DNA of 64,000 nt, from NCBI GenBank assembly GCA_013339895.1, contig JABACO010000017.1, positions 3,044,980 through 3,108,979 of the forward strand. Reading direction: 5' to 3'. How positions within the stretch are numbered: position 1 is the stretch's first letter; each line of letters starts with the position of its first letter. This DNA comes from Ephydatia muelleri. Its lineage: Eukaryota; Porifera; Demospongiae; Spongillida; Spongillidae. Of the stretch, positions 36,301-49,900 are shown piece after piece. Below the pieces are notes generated by a model. That model did no database searches, was not told the origin of the DNA, and saw nothing but the letters and a program-made list of their open reading frames with translations. Position numbers and translations under genes: made by a program.

Positions 36301-39300
36301 GCTTTGTAATATGCAAAAATGCAGCTCCACTATATTGCACAATCAAGAAGATACAGCGTTTTGAAGACCGCGTAATTTGGCGCGTTTATGGCCGTTTTTC
36401 ACGCACAATTACGCGCGATTACGCCGTGTTTTTCACCTGGGTACGGACCACAGGTCAATAACAGCTCTCAAAAATCCTTATTCAAGAAAGTGCACATTTA
36501 CATGTACAACTGTGCATATAGCTCAAAAGTAGCACTAATGCAACAGCTGTGATGATAATCCATCATGGCCAATAGTTTTCAACAACTTTGTCAGTGCCCC
36601 TCAATGGATCCTTGAGACCAATTATGAGCCATGGATAGTTCTCAATTATCTGAACAACCTCCTCTGCTTGGTGCAGTTGTGAGTCACCACTCTGACCTTG
36701 GGCATAATATTGGACTCCTCCATTTAACAGCTCAGGCTCCCCCTCCCCAACCTCTAGTAGCTGTGTCTGAGCAAACATTATTGCCATCAACTGATCCAAG
36801 GACAACCAGCTCTTTTGTATTAAGAGGTCAAATACAGACCAGGCTGTTAGAGGTTCCAGCATCTCCACTGAGTTAGATTAGATAGAAATGAAGGGCAGGG
36901 CATAAAGGACCGTGCTCATGGTACAGCTGTGGTGATAACAGCATAAATTATGCATGTATTCACTCCTTAATGTCTCAGTGTGTATGTTTTTTTTTTATCT
37001 GTGTGTGTGTATGTGCTTCTGTTTGCTTGTACATTTGTGTCTATTGGAGATCAAATTTGCCAGGATTCATTTATTTCTCTTCTTTATTTCATAATGTTTA
37101 CAACAAATTATATGTTCAACACTATAGGAGGTAGGTACCAGTGAGCATGTTTCAAATGTTTATTCATTTATGCATTCTATTTGTTCATGTATGTTTGTGT
37201 GTGTGTGTTTAAGTACATGTACATGAAGATCAATATGCCAGCTCGTTGCTTTGCTCTTTTTTTTTGCAATGAACTACACTACAGTGGGTAGTATCAGTGA
37301 GCATGTCTCCAAATTCTCATTTCTGATATTTGTCTCTTATTATACAAGCACTTAATTTTCGATATGTGCAAACCATTACAAAAGCATGAAGTACCACATA
37401 CACAGTACACCTGTGGAGCTCATTCAATTTAATGTCTCTATGTGTGTATCTATTTCTGTGTATGTGTTTAAATGTGTTTGTCTCACAGTGTGTGTGTGTG
37501 TGTGTGTGTGTGTGCATGTGTGTGTGTATGTTGTGTGCTTGTACATGTATGTCTATTGGGAATCAAATTTGACAGCACTAATTTCCCCTTCTCTCTTTCA
37601 TACTGTTTGCAATGAATCAACACCACAGCAAGTAAGTATCAGTGAGCAGCTGAATAAAACTTTAGCCATAAAATTGCATTGTTATGTATATTTAGGGTGA
37701 CATAGTAATGCATAGCAATGTGTGTGTGTTTTATTTTTATTTTTTATTTCCATGCGTTTGATTAGTACATTCAAATGAATTCATTTGAGAATTTGTGCCA
37801 GCATCATCTGTACATATCTTTTTAGACATTACGAATATCTATTAAAAACACACTCAACAAAGATAATGCAGGCATAATTCAGCAGAGAATGAGAATCGAT
37901 ATGATGCCAGTCTATATTTTTATTTTTGTGATCTGTTAAAGGCGTTCATATGTATATAGGTATTAAAGATTGAAGCTGACATGCAAGACATATGAACATA
38001 GCCACAGCTTCTGTAAACTAATCACTGATTTGAACTAAGGAATTATGTCACTCCAAGGAAATTGTGTCACGCATGCTCAATATACATGCTGTGTAAGTGT
38101 TTAGAAATATTATAATACTAAAGAGCAGCAAATGTTGTGTAAAGCAAGGAATCACTCTGTTACTGAACATGATGGATACAAAGGTTGATCCAGTGATGTG
38201 ACTTGGTGGTATTTTAAGCATTCACACACTTCTGGCATCCATTGCAGTGCACCATTTGTCTGCTAGTGTATGAAAGCCTATAATGGCAATGTATATTCAC
38301 CTTATCTACCTTCCAGTTTTCAGCTGGGTTTCTTCATTCCTCAACGTGAATTGAGGGGAATGGCAGCATCATCCTATTCATTTCCAAACACTTTTAATGC
38401 ATGTTTTCTCATCAGCTCGTGGTGTCCTTGAGCAGGTGTGGAACTTAAACATTGCTTATTGACAATCTCCTTTGATTAATGCATGAATTCCTTGTCTAGA
38501 TAAAATAAATACCTTCCTTATCTATGAAGTTCTTTGCTCTTCTCCAGATATAATCCATTTTGTTCTATGAATACTCGGGTGGGTAATTGTGGCAATCACA
38601 CAAAATGCTGGCAACATGTCACATCTTCATGCTGCACCATGCTCAAAAGTGAGAGTTACTAGGTGTAGAAAATTTAGCATGAGTGACACAATTTCCTGGG
38701 TGGCATAAATTTTTGCTTATCATTTTGATAAATTAAAGCAACACAGTTTCCATAGGAATATTGGCGCTGTGACAATATTTTTAAATGACAAATTTCCTGT
38801 GACAACGACTGTAGTGGGAAGGGGGAGGGGGGAGGGAGAGTGAGTGAGGTGTGGCTTAAATGTACCACTATCAGTCTGCTATGAATAATATTCAGGAAGG
38901 GCAGAGAGGATTTTTTTAACCCCCCACCCCCTATATCAGGCACTGCTTACTTGAGAGATTGTGATTAATTACGAATGCACAGTTTTAAAGTGTGGCGGTG
39001 ATCAAAATCATTTGTATTAATGCAGCCAAAGGGTTATAGTTATTCGACACATGCACACATACACACACACATGAAAATACACATATACATGCAAACACAC
39101 ACACACACTCACACACACACACACTAACACACAGATGCAAGCACACATACACACACAAACCTTGGAGCGTTACATCTAGTTCTTACTGTATTTGTAACTA
39201 ACTGCATTGTGTTCAAACAAAACAAGGCACCAAGTCCAGTAAAAGTAAAGATTCAATAGTGATTATGCAAACTGCATGTAATCTAAAATAATCTCATTGT

Positions 39301-40307
39301 TGTTAGGCCAGGGGATTGTACCATGATTAATGGAGTAATACACATTATAATTTAACCCAGATAAGTTATCAAATTCTCATTTCTAATGTATTTTTATTAT
39401 ACATACTTTTATTTCTTTGCATATTTGCATTTGTGCGACTAAGTGTAGTATGTCTTTTTATAATCAAATTTCTCAGCAATCTCATTCATTGTTCTCTTTC
39501 TTTCATAATATCAACTACACATTTAACACTACAGGATGTAAGTATTTGTGAGCATGTTCCCAAGTTCTCAATCTGGGGTGATTATTAAAATAAAATGCAT
39601 GCATTATTTGTGTATGTTTACATGTATTGCATGGGTGTGGAAATGTGAGTATGCAGATGTGTTTTGTATTTCAGTACATGTATATGTCTGTATGATAGCA
39701 AATTTGCCAGGACTCTCATTTTTTCCCCTTTTTTTTTTCATAATGTTCTATGTGTTCAAAATTATACAGAGGGTAAGTATCACTGAGCATGTTCCCATAT
39801 TCTCACTCCCCTGGCGAATTGCTTCTAATTAGTCAGCATTTTTCTTTGTTTGCATTTGCCTGTTTATGTGTATGTGTGTGTTTGTTGTATGTGTGACAGT
39901 AGTACATGGTGATCAAAATTACCAGCACTTATATTTCTTTTCATACTTTTATAATGTTTGCTCTGAACTACATGTTAAAAACTACAGGGGGTAAGTATCA
40001 GTGAGTGTGTTCCCACACCCTCATTCTCTCTGGTGAATTGTTTTTAATTATGTAAACGTCTCTTTACTTGTAATTATACCTCCATTATCTTTTTTTGTGT
40101 GAGTTTGCATGTATAAGTGCGTGTGCACATGTAGACTATGTGTGTTTTTAAATGCATTCATGACTTCTGGTACTCAAATTTGCTAGCAGTCTCATTTCTC
40201 TGCTTTCTTTCATAATGATTGCAATGAACCTCATGTTGAACATTACAGCGGGTAAGCATGTTCCCAAAAATCTCATTCTCTGGTGAATTGTGTGTGTGTG
40301 AGTGTGT

Positions 40308-40342
<35 letters not shown>

Positions 40343-43300
40343 ATGTACATGAAGAGGTGTATGTATTATATGCTATAGTTTGTGATTTAGTACATCACAG
40401 TAAGTCTTTTGGATATCAAATTTACCAGCACTCTCATTACTTTTTTTCATAATGTTTGCAATGAACCACATGTTCAACACCTACAGCGGGTAAGTATCAG
40501 TGAACATGTCCTCCTAGATATATTCTCTGGTGAATTGTTGCATGTGTCTGTTGTGTGTGTGTGTGTGCAAGTACATGTGTGTGTGCATGTGTATGTGTGT
40601 GTGCATGTGTGTGTGTTTGTATGTGTGTTTGTGTGTGTTTGTGTGTGTGCATGTGATTGTATATACTGCATGTGTGTACATGCACTTTAACTTCTTTCCT
40701 TTGTTTTTTCATATTGGTTGTGATGATGAACATCATGTTCAAAACTACAGGAGGTATGTATCAGTGAGAATGTCCCAAAACCTCATTCTCTAGTATAACT
40801 ATTCATTCATTCTCTTTCTTCATACATTTATGTGTTTGTGTGTGTATTTGTGTGTTCATGGTGTGTGTGCATGTATCTGTAGTGTATGTATGTCTATTAG
40901 TGATCGAATTTGCCAGCACTCTCATTTCTTTGCTTTTTTCTTTTATAATGATTGCAATTAACTACTGTACACGTTCAATACTACAGTTGGTGAGTATCAG
41001 TGAGCATGTTTCCAAAATCTCATTTTCTAGTGAATTATACGCATGCATTCTGTTTCTTTGCACATATACATGTATGTATATATGTGTGTGTTGTGTGTGT
41101 GATATGTGTGTAATATGTGGTGCATCTATTAGTCATCGCATTTGCTAACACACTAATTTCTCTCTTTCATAATGTTTGCAATGAACTACACGCTCAATAC
41201 TATAGTTGGTGAGTATCAGTGAGCATGTTTCAAAAATCTCATTTTCGGGGTAATTGTTTTTAATTATACATGTATCCTTTAATGTGTATTTGTGTGTGCA
41301 TATGTGGATGTGTTTGTGTGTGTCTGTATGTGTGTGTGTGGGGTGTGCATGTGTGTATTTCTGTGTTGGTAATCAATTTAGCCAGCACTCATATTTCTTT
41401 CCTTCTTTCTTTTACTGTACAATGAACTTCATGTTCAACACTACAGAAGGTAAGTATCAGTGAGCATGTTCCAAAATCTCATTTTCTAGTGAATGTGTTT
41501 GTAATTATAATGCCTTCTCTTTGTTTGCTTGTGTGTGATACATGCAGTTCCTGAATATGTATGTCTATTAGTGATCTAATTTGCCAGTACTCTCAGTTTT
41601 GTTTTGCTTCTTTCTTTCATAATGGTTGCAATTAACTACATGTTCAAAACTACAGATGGTTAGTATCAGTGAGCATGTTCATCTTTAGTAAATTGTTTAT
41701 AATTATATATGCATTCTTATTGTTTGTGCACTTGTTTCGCATGCATGATGTTGTGTATGTGTATGCAATTAATGAATTACTTGTACCTGTACAGTGCAAC
41801 ACTACAGGATGTACATGTACTGAATAAATATCACTGAATATGTTCCAAAGTGTGCTTCTCTGTTAATTGTTTCTAATTATGCATCACTCTTTTTTGTGTG
41901 TGTGCATATGAGGGGTGATGTGTTTATGAGTGTGTTGTGTGTACATGTGTTGAGTATTGAAAGCATTAATTATATATTCACTTCCTTAATGTCTCTGTAT
42001 GTATTTCTGTGTTAATGTCTTTCTGTGTGTGTATGTGTGGTTTTATCTACTTGTACATATATATATGCTTCCATTGTCGATCAAAATTGCCAGCACTTTC
42101 ATTATTTTCCCCTTCTCTCATTCATAATGTTTGCAATGAACTACATGTTCAATCCTATAGCTGGTAAGTATTGGTGAGAATGTTACCGAAGTCTCATTCC
42201 CTGATGAAATGTCCTTTGTTTACTTACTTGTGTGTGTGTGTGTGTATATGTGAAGAGGTTGAAAGTAATCAGACATTTTCAAAGCAATTCTGTGCTTTGT
42301 GCACTTTGTTCTTTGTGCAATCTATTTTTCTGATGAACTATATGTTTTTGCTATAAACGTACTTGTACTTGCAAGGTGCTTGTATTCCCATGTTCTATAA
42401 TTGCCTACCACTAAGGGTGCCTGGAACTGCTAATCAGCCACAGTTCACATTTGCTGGCAGCTGTGTAATTAAGGGTGCATAGATGCTGCATTGATGATAT
42501 AATAAATCAAACAGGAAGCTTAGGATCAGTGGCTAGCGGACAGTAGATTGACTAAAGTTGTTTTGTTTAAGCACCGCTGCAGTGTAATGAAAGTGTAAGT
42601 GCAAGTATAAAAATACAGTGGTTTATCAAATTGCATGTACACAAATGCATGTGTGGTTTGTAGAGAGGTTAAATTTAGACAATGGCTGACCAAAAAGTGT
42701 CATTGTTCAGAAATTTGACTGACCAATTGTCAATCATGTGTGTGTTTGTTTGTGTGTGTGTGTATTTGTCTGTTTGTGTGTGTGTGTGTGTATGTGTGTG
42801 TGTGCATATACATGTATATAGTTGCACATTTAATTGTCTATTAGTGATCAATTTTATCATTTCTTTTCTTCTTCCTTTCATCGTGGTTGCAATTAACCAC
42901 GTGCTCAACACTTCAGGAGGTAAGTTTGGTGAGCATGTTCCCAAATTCTCATTTTTTTGGTGAATTTTTTCTAAATATGCCTGCATTATCTTTGTTGTGT
43001 TACTGTGTTTGCATGTATGTGAGTTTCTAATGTGTATATTGTAAATGTATTTATATTGATGATCAAATTTTGTCCGCTGTCTCATTTTCTTCCTTCATTC
43101 TTTAATAATTTACTATGTGTTCAACACTTCAGGAGGTAAGTGTAAGTGGCATGTTCATTCTCTTGTGAATGATGTCTAATTATGCATGCATTCTATTTGT
43201 GAGTGGTGTTTATGTGTGTGCACAGTACATGTATGTATATTAGTGTTCATATTTGCCAGACCTCTCATTTCTTTCCTTCAATGTTTCATAATGTTTGCAA

Positions 43301-46300
43301 TGAACTACATGTTCAACACTACAGCAGGTAATTATTAGGGTGCAAGTTCTTAAAATTCTCATTTCTGATATATTGTTCCATATTATACATACATACATTC
43401 TCTTTGCATGTATGTGCATCTGCTTCTGTGATTTTATATGTGTGTGTTTGTGTCTGTGTGTATGTGTGTGGGTGTAATGTTATTTTGTGCCAGCAGTCTC
43501 ATTGATTCTCTGCTTTTTTTCATAATATTCCCTTTGAACTACATGTTTAAAACTACAGGATGTAAGTATCAGTGAATATGTCATTCTCTTGGAAATGGTT
43601 TTAATTCTCTTTATTTGCGTGCATTTGTGTACTGCATTTTAGTACATGTACAGTATGCATAGCCAGAAATCTAATTTTTTTTCCCCTTTTTATTTCATAT
43701 TTGTTGCAATGAACTACATGTTCAAGCGGCCGGTAAGTTTCAGCATGCAATTCCTCCTACTCTGATGAATTGTTTGTTATTATAAATGCATTCTCTTTGT
43801 TTGTATATATGTGTTTGTGTGTTTATAGTACAAATATATCTATTCGTGTTCGTATTTGCCAGCTCTCTAATTTTTCCCTTCTTTCTTTCATAACGTTTCC
43901 AATGATTTACATGTTCAACACTACAGGATGTAAGTTTCTGTGAGCACATTCCTAACATCTCATTCTCTGGTGAATTGCTGCATGAACTTTGTTTATTGTA
44001 CATGCATTTATGTGTTCTGAATTGTTGTACATGTGTGTCTATTGGAAAATCAATTAGCCAGCACTCTCATTTTTTTCCCTTCTCCGTTTCATAATGTTTC
44101 GAATGAACTACATGTTGAACACTATAGCGGGTACGTATCTGCAGTGAGCATGTTCCCAATATCTCATTCTCTGGTGTAATAAATGAATTGTCTTTGTTTG
44201 TGTATGTATATGTGTATTTATGTGTGTTTAGAAGATGTATGTCAATTGGAGAACAAATTTAGCCAGCACACTCACTTTTCTTTCTTTCTTCATAATACTA
44301 CATGTACATGTTCAACACTAAGGATGTAAGTATCAATGAGCATGTTCATTCTCTGCTAAATTTAAATATAAATGCATTTTCTTTGTTTGTGGGCATTTGT
44401 GTGCATATATGCGTGTTAGTGTGTGTGTGTGGTGTGTGTATGTGTGTGTATGTGTGTGTGTATGTGTGTGTGTGTTGTGTGTGATACATGTATGTCTAGT
44501 GGAGAGCAAATCTACCAACATCTTCATTTTCCCCCTTCTTTCTTTCATAATGTTTGCAATGAATTACACGATAAACACCACAGGAGGTAAGTATCTGTGA
44601 GCATGTACACAAATTCTCATTCTCTGGTGAATTGTTTCTAATTGAGCACCATTATCTTTGTGCGTGTGTGTTTGTATGAGTGTATGTGTCTATGTGTATT
44701 GTGTGCGTGTTTATATGCATGTGTGCATGTGGGTGTGTATATGTGTGTGCATGGGTGTGTGTGAAGTCATTCCATATCGGATCAACACAGAGTTGAACAT
44801 GACCTTCTCAGATTTTCTTCAATTTTGTTATACTGGACCAAGTTGCAGGTTTCAGAACCTTTTGGTTGGGATGTTATTACAGACTTCTGACAAATTCGGC
44901 ATCAGACAATGCATTTTCAAAATCATATAGTTTGGTTCTGCTGTGTACAAACCTGAACATGTTTGCTATCACTAGATATCAAATGACCAAACTATTCTAA
45001 AACTGGCATCATCAAAGTGCATTTCAATAGCAACAGTTCAATGTGAAACCTTGCAATGATCAGTTCTCAAAAACATGTATTTGAATTTTAATGTACTTAC
45101 AGCACACATGCGTATTTGTAGTTAAAATGTAAACTTGGCCTTTTGCTTTGTTACAAAGACACAGCATACACCATTTCGGTTGTGATTTGATGATGAACAA
45201 CTGCTCTGATTGCACATTAAAACCTTGGCAGCTTCGAACTGCATTGAGCTAGTACTAATCAGACGTCGAGTGATGTTTATGAACAAGCTCGCCCTACATA
45301 TACGTACAAAATTACGTACAATATTACAGACTGCCATCACAATATATGCGAGCTTGTAATTATATATACTCGACGTCTGACTCGCAGTTGGAAGGTTTAC
45401 AGACAAGCAATTCAAGGCTACCAAGGTTGTACTCGCAATCAGCAGTTGTGCAGTTGTTTCATCAGCGACTAGTTCTAACGCATAACACAACCAAAAATGC
45501 TAATTGCGATTGCTATGTGATGTTTACAACCCAGAGTGATGTTTTAAGCTGTATCTCTGTAACAAAGTAAAAGGCCAAGTTCACATTTTCACGACAAGTA
45601 CCTATATGTGTGCTGTACATATTAGCAAAAATAACATTAATCCAAATATAGGTTTCTGAGAACTGATCGTTGCCAGGTTTGAAATTAAATTTATTTAACT
45701 GTTTCTATGAAAATGCACTTTATTGATGGCAGGTTTGTATAACACATTATGAAGTTTATTAACAGTGTGAATGTGACAAAAGTCTGAGAAGATCATGTCC
45801 AACTCTGTATTGATCGTTCATGACTCTGCGTGCAGGTGTGAATGGTATCTGTTCTAGTACATGTACAGTATGTGTTTTGAATATCAAATTTGCCAGCACT
45901 CTCATTTCTTGCCTTCTTTCTTTCATAATGTTTGCAATGATCAACATGTACATGCTTAATTCTAAGTGGGTAAGTACAAGTGAGCATGTCACCAAAGTCA
46001 TAATCTTGGGTGAATATTAATGCATTTTCTTTGAGTTTGTGTGTTCATGTATGTGTATGTGCATATGGATATCTGCATTTGTGCATGAGTGTGTGCACTG
46101 TATTTGAGGGGTGTATGCATATGTGCATTTCTGTATTTTAGTAAATGTATGCTTATTGGAAATCAAATTTCCAGCACTCTTATTTCTTTCCTTTTTACTT
46201 CATAATGTTTGCAATGGATCAACACTTGTTCAACACTTGTTCAACACTTTAGCTGGTAAGTATGAGTGTACATGTCCACAAATGCTCATTCACTAGTGAA

Positions 46301-46872
46301 TTGATTTGTGTGTATTACACATGCATTCTCTTTGTTTTATGTGTTCATGGTGTGTATGTATGTGTGTGTGTGTGTATATTGTTGATTGAATTTGTCAGCT
46401 CTCTCATTTCTTGGCTTCTTTCTTTCATAATATTTGCAACGAACAACATGCTCCATACTACAGTTGGTGAGTATCAGTGAGCATGTAAATCTTATTCTCT
46501 TTTTAAAATGTACATGCATCTTCTTTATTTAAGCGTTTGCATGTGTTTGTGTGTGTGGTTTGTGTGTGTATATGTACTGTGTGTGCATATGTGTACATGT
46601 GTCTGTGTAGTTCCTGTACAGTATGTCTATTGTTGATCAAGTTTACTAGTATACTTATTTCTTTCCTTCTTTCATTCATATACTGTTTGCAATGAACTAC
46701 ATGTACATGTTCAACACTACAGTGGGTAAGTATGTGAGCCCATATGGGCCTAAAATCTCATTCTCTGGGGAGTTGTTTATATGCATGTGGTTTGTGTTTG
46801 TGTGTGTGTTTGTGTGTGTGTGTATGTGTGTGTGTTTGTGTGTGTTTGTGTGTGTGTGTGTGTTTGTGTGTT

Positions 46873-46913
<41 letters not shown>

Positions 46914-49900
46914 CAATGTAGGTGCAGTGCGTGTGTGGTGTGTTGTGAGTGTGTGTGTTGTGTTTGTGTAATGAGTGTTGATTGTGTGCATTTAGCAAGG
47001 GGACATAATATGAAACCCACTTATTAAGACACACATGAATTTGTAATGAGCGGTATACATCCCCAGAGCTACACAATCTTCTCTGGTAGATCTGCCATAC
47101 ATCAAATTACACTTGCCCAAAAAGCCAGTTTTCTATTCCAAGTTACAGTGTAGGTAAATGTGCTATAATCCCTCACAGTTTTAGAATCCTCTGTGTCATA
47201 ATGTTAATACTGACATATACTTTGGGTGCACAATGTATTGGAAAAAAGTGTTTGTTGTTTGGAGATCAAATTTACCAGCACTCACATTTGTTTGCTTTAT
47301 TTCTTTCATAATGTCTCTACAATGAACTAATTTTCAACTTTATAGCGGGTAAGTATCGGTGAGCATGTTCCAAACATCATTCTTCTCTTCTTCTCTGATT
47401 GTGTGTGTGTGTGTGTTTACATACATATTGGTGATCGAATTTGCCAACACTCTCATTTCTTTTTTTTTTATCTTCATAATGTTTGCAATGAACTACATGT
47501 TCAAAACTACACAGATGGTAAGTTCATGTATCTATTAGCCTTTATCCAAAGTGTCATTCTCTAATGAATTGTTTTTTTCATATATTCATTCTCCTTGTTG
47601 AGGCGCTTTTTTATCTGTTTGTGATTTGATGTATGTGTGTTTGTCCATTCATGATCAATTTTGCCAGCACTCTGGTTTAATTTCTTCCTTTCTCCATAAT
47701 GTTTTGATGAAATACCTGTCCTTAACTGTGCAACACTACAGGGATGTACTATGTACATGTATCATTGAGCATGTCCTCAGAATTAGCTTCTCCGGTGAAT
47801 TGTTTCTAATTATATGCACACAATCTCTCTCTTTGTGTTTGTGCCAGTGCTTGTGTGTGGGTGGGCCAGTGTATGTGTGTGGGGTGTGTGCATGTGTTGT
47901 TTGTGTGTATTAGAACATGAATGTCTATTGGTGATCAAATTTGCTAGCACGCTAATTTTGTTTTCTTTCATAATGTTTGCAATCAACTACATGTTCAACA
48001 CTACAGTTGGTAAGTATCAGCGAGCAGCAAACATCTCATTCACTAGCAATTAGTGCTTTTAATACTATACATCCATTTATTTATTTGGAAAATGACACAA
48101 ACCTATATTCATTTTATTTTCTATTAACATGCTAAACATAGGTCTGTCTTTTGAAGTATGTTACATAGCAGCCTTGAAAGAAGTTGGAAGATTATAGTTT
48201 GGAATTTCCAAATGATCATCTTCCAGCATCAGATGATTCTTTACATGCTCTACAATATATATGCCTGAACCTGTTATCAGCACTCATAATGTAGATATTG
48301 GGGCAAATGCCAGTAATATTAGTGCCAGGGATTATTTATCATCAAGCAGCAGAAGTATAAGCCTAGAGACATGTCCCCCAGCTCAATCCTTCCAGGTTAG
48401 GCTCTTAAGACAGTTTAGCACTGAACAACTTAGCTGTCTCTAAGATGAGGATGCTACATTATGCTACAGCAGTTGAGAAAAATAAATGTTTTGCTGTAGA
48501 ATAGTTTGTCAAATTGTGTGTAGAAAAGTACATGTGTAAGTACTGTTGTGTTTAGAATGGCTGATCAAATTTAGTCAGTCAGCACATGTAGCTGTGACCA
48601 AAAGTTTGAATTTGATTGACCAATTGTCAATTTTATTACCATCTCTGATGTGTGTGTGTGATGTTTGTGTGGTGTGTGTATACATGTATATATGTTTATT
48701 GGTGATCGATTTTGCCCTATCATTTCTTTCCTTCTTCTTTCATAAACACTTTACAGGAGGTAAGCATCGGTGAGCATGTTCCTATACTGTATTCTCACTC
48801 TCTGTTGCATTGTTTCTAATTATGCATGCATTCCTTTTTGCGTGTAAATGCGTGTGTGTGTTTGATTGCCTGTATGTATGTTTGCAAGTGTGTGTCAGTG
48901 TATGTACAGCTGTAGTATATGTATGTATAGTGATGATTAAATTTGTCAGCACTATCATTCATTTCTTCATTCTTTCATGATGTTTACAATGAACATGTTC
49001 AACACACTACAGTGGGTGAGTATCAGTGAGCATGTTGCAAAAGTGCCATCATTCTCTTTGCGTGGATGCATTTGTGCATGTATGTTTGATGTGTGTTGTG
49101 TGTTTGTGTGTGTGCATTTTGTATGTGTGTGATTTCTCTGCTATGTCTTTTGGAGATCAAACTTGCAGCACTGTCATTTATTTGCTTCTTTTCTCCATAA
49201 CATTTGCTATGAACTACTTGTTCAACACTACAGGATGTAAGTATCAGTGAGCATGTTCCCAAAATCTCATTGAAATTGCTTATAATTATGCATGCAATCT
49301 GTCACTTTTTGTGTGTGTTTATAGTGTGAGTCCAAGTGTGTGTGTTTGTTTTAGTTCATGTATGTGTATTGGTGACTGTCTTTGCCAGCAATCATATACA
49401 TTTCTTTCTTTCATAATCATTTGCAACAAACTACACATTTAACACTACAGCGGGTAAGTATCAGTGAGTAAGTTCCCATGCAAAATTTGAGTGTTTGGTG
49501 AATTGACTATTCTAAATTATGCATGTTTTATTTTATTTTTTGTGTTTGTATGTGTGTGTGCATGGTGTGCACGCATGCATGTATGTATGCATGTATGTAT
49601 GTATGTATGTATATTGGTGATCAAATTTACCAGCACTCTCATTTCTTTGCTTCATACTTTCTTAATGTTTCCATTGAACTGCACGTTCAACTCTATAGTG
49701 GGTAAGTACCTGGAATCAGTGAGCATGTTCCCAAAATCTCATTCTCTGATGGCTTTGTTTTGCTAACGTATTTGTGTGTGATTCTGTTTGTAGTGTGTAA
49801 TGATCAAATTTGCCAGCATTCTTGCTTTCTTTTTTCTCTCCATGATATTTGCAATGAACTATTTGCGTAACACTACAGGATGTAAGTATCCACGAGGATG

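Noticed and set aside
36037..36342. 101-codon open frame on the minus strand
   Set aside because: Lies wholly inside the 486-bp foldback element and is a by-product of its palindromic structure.
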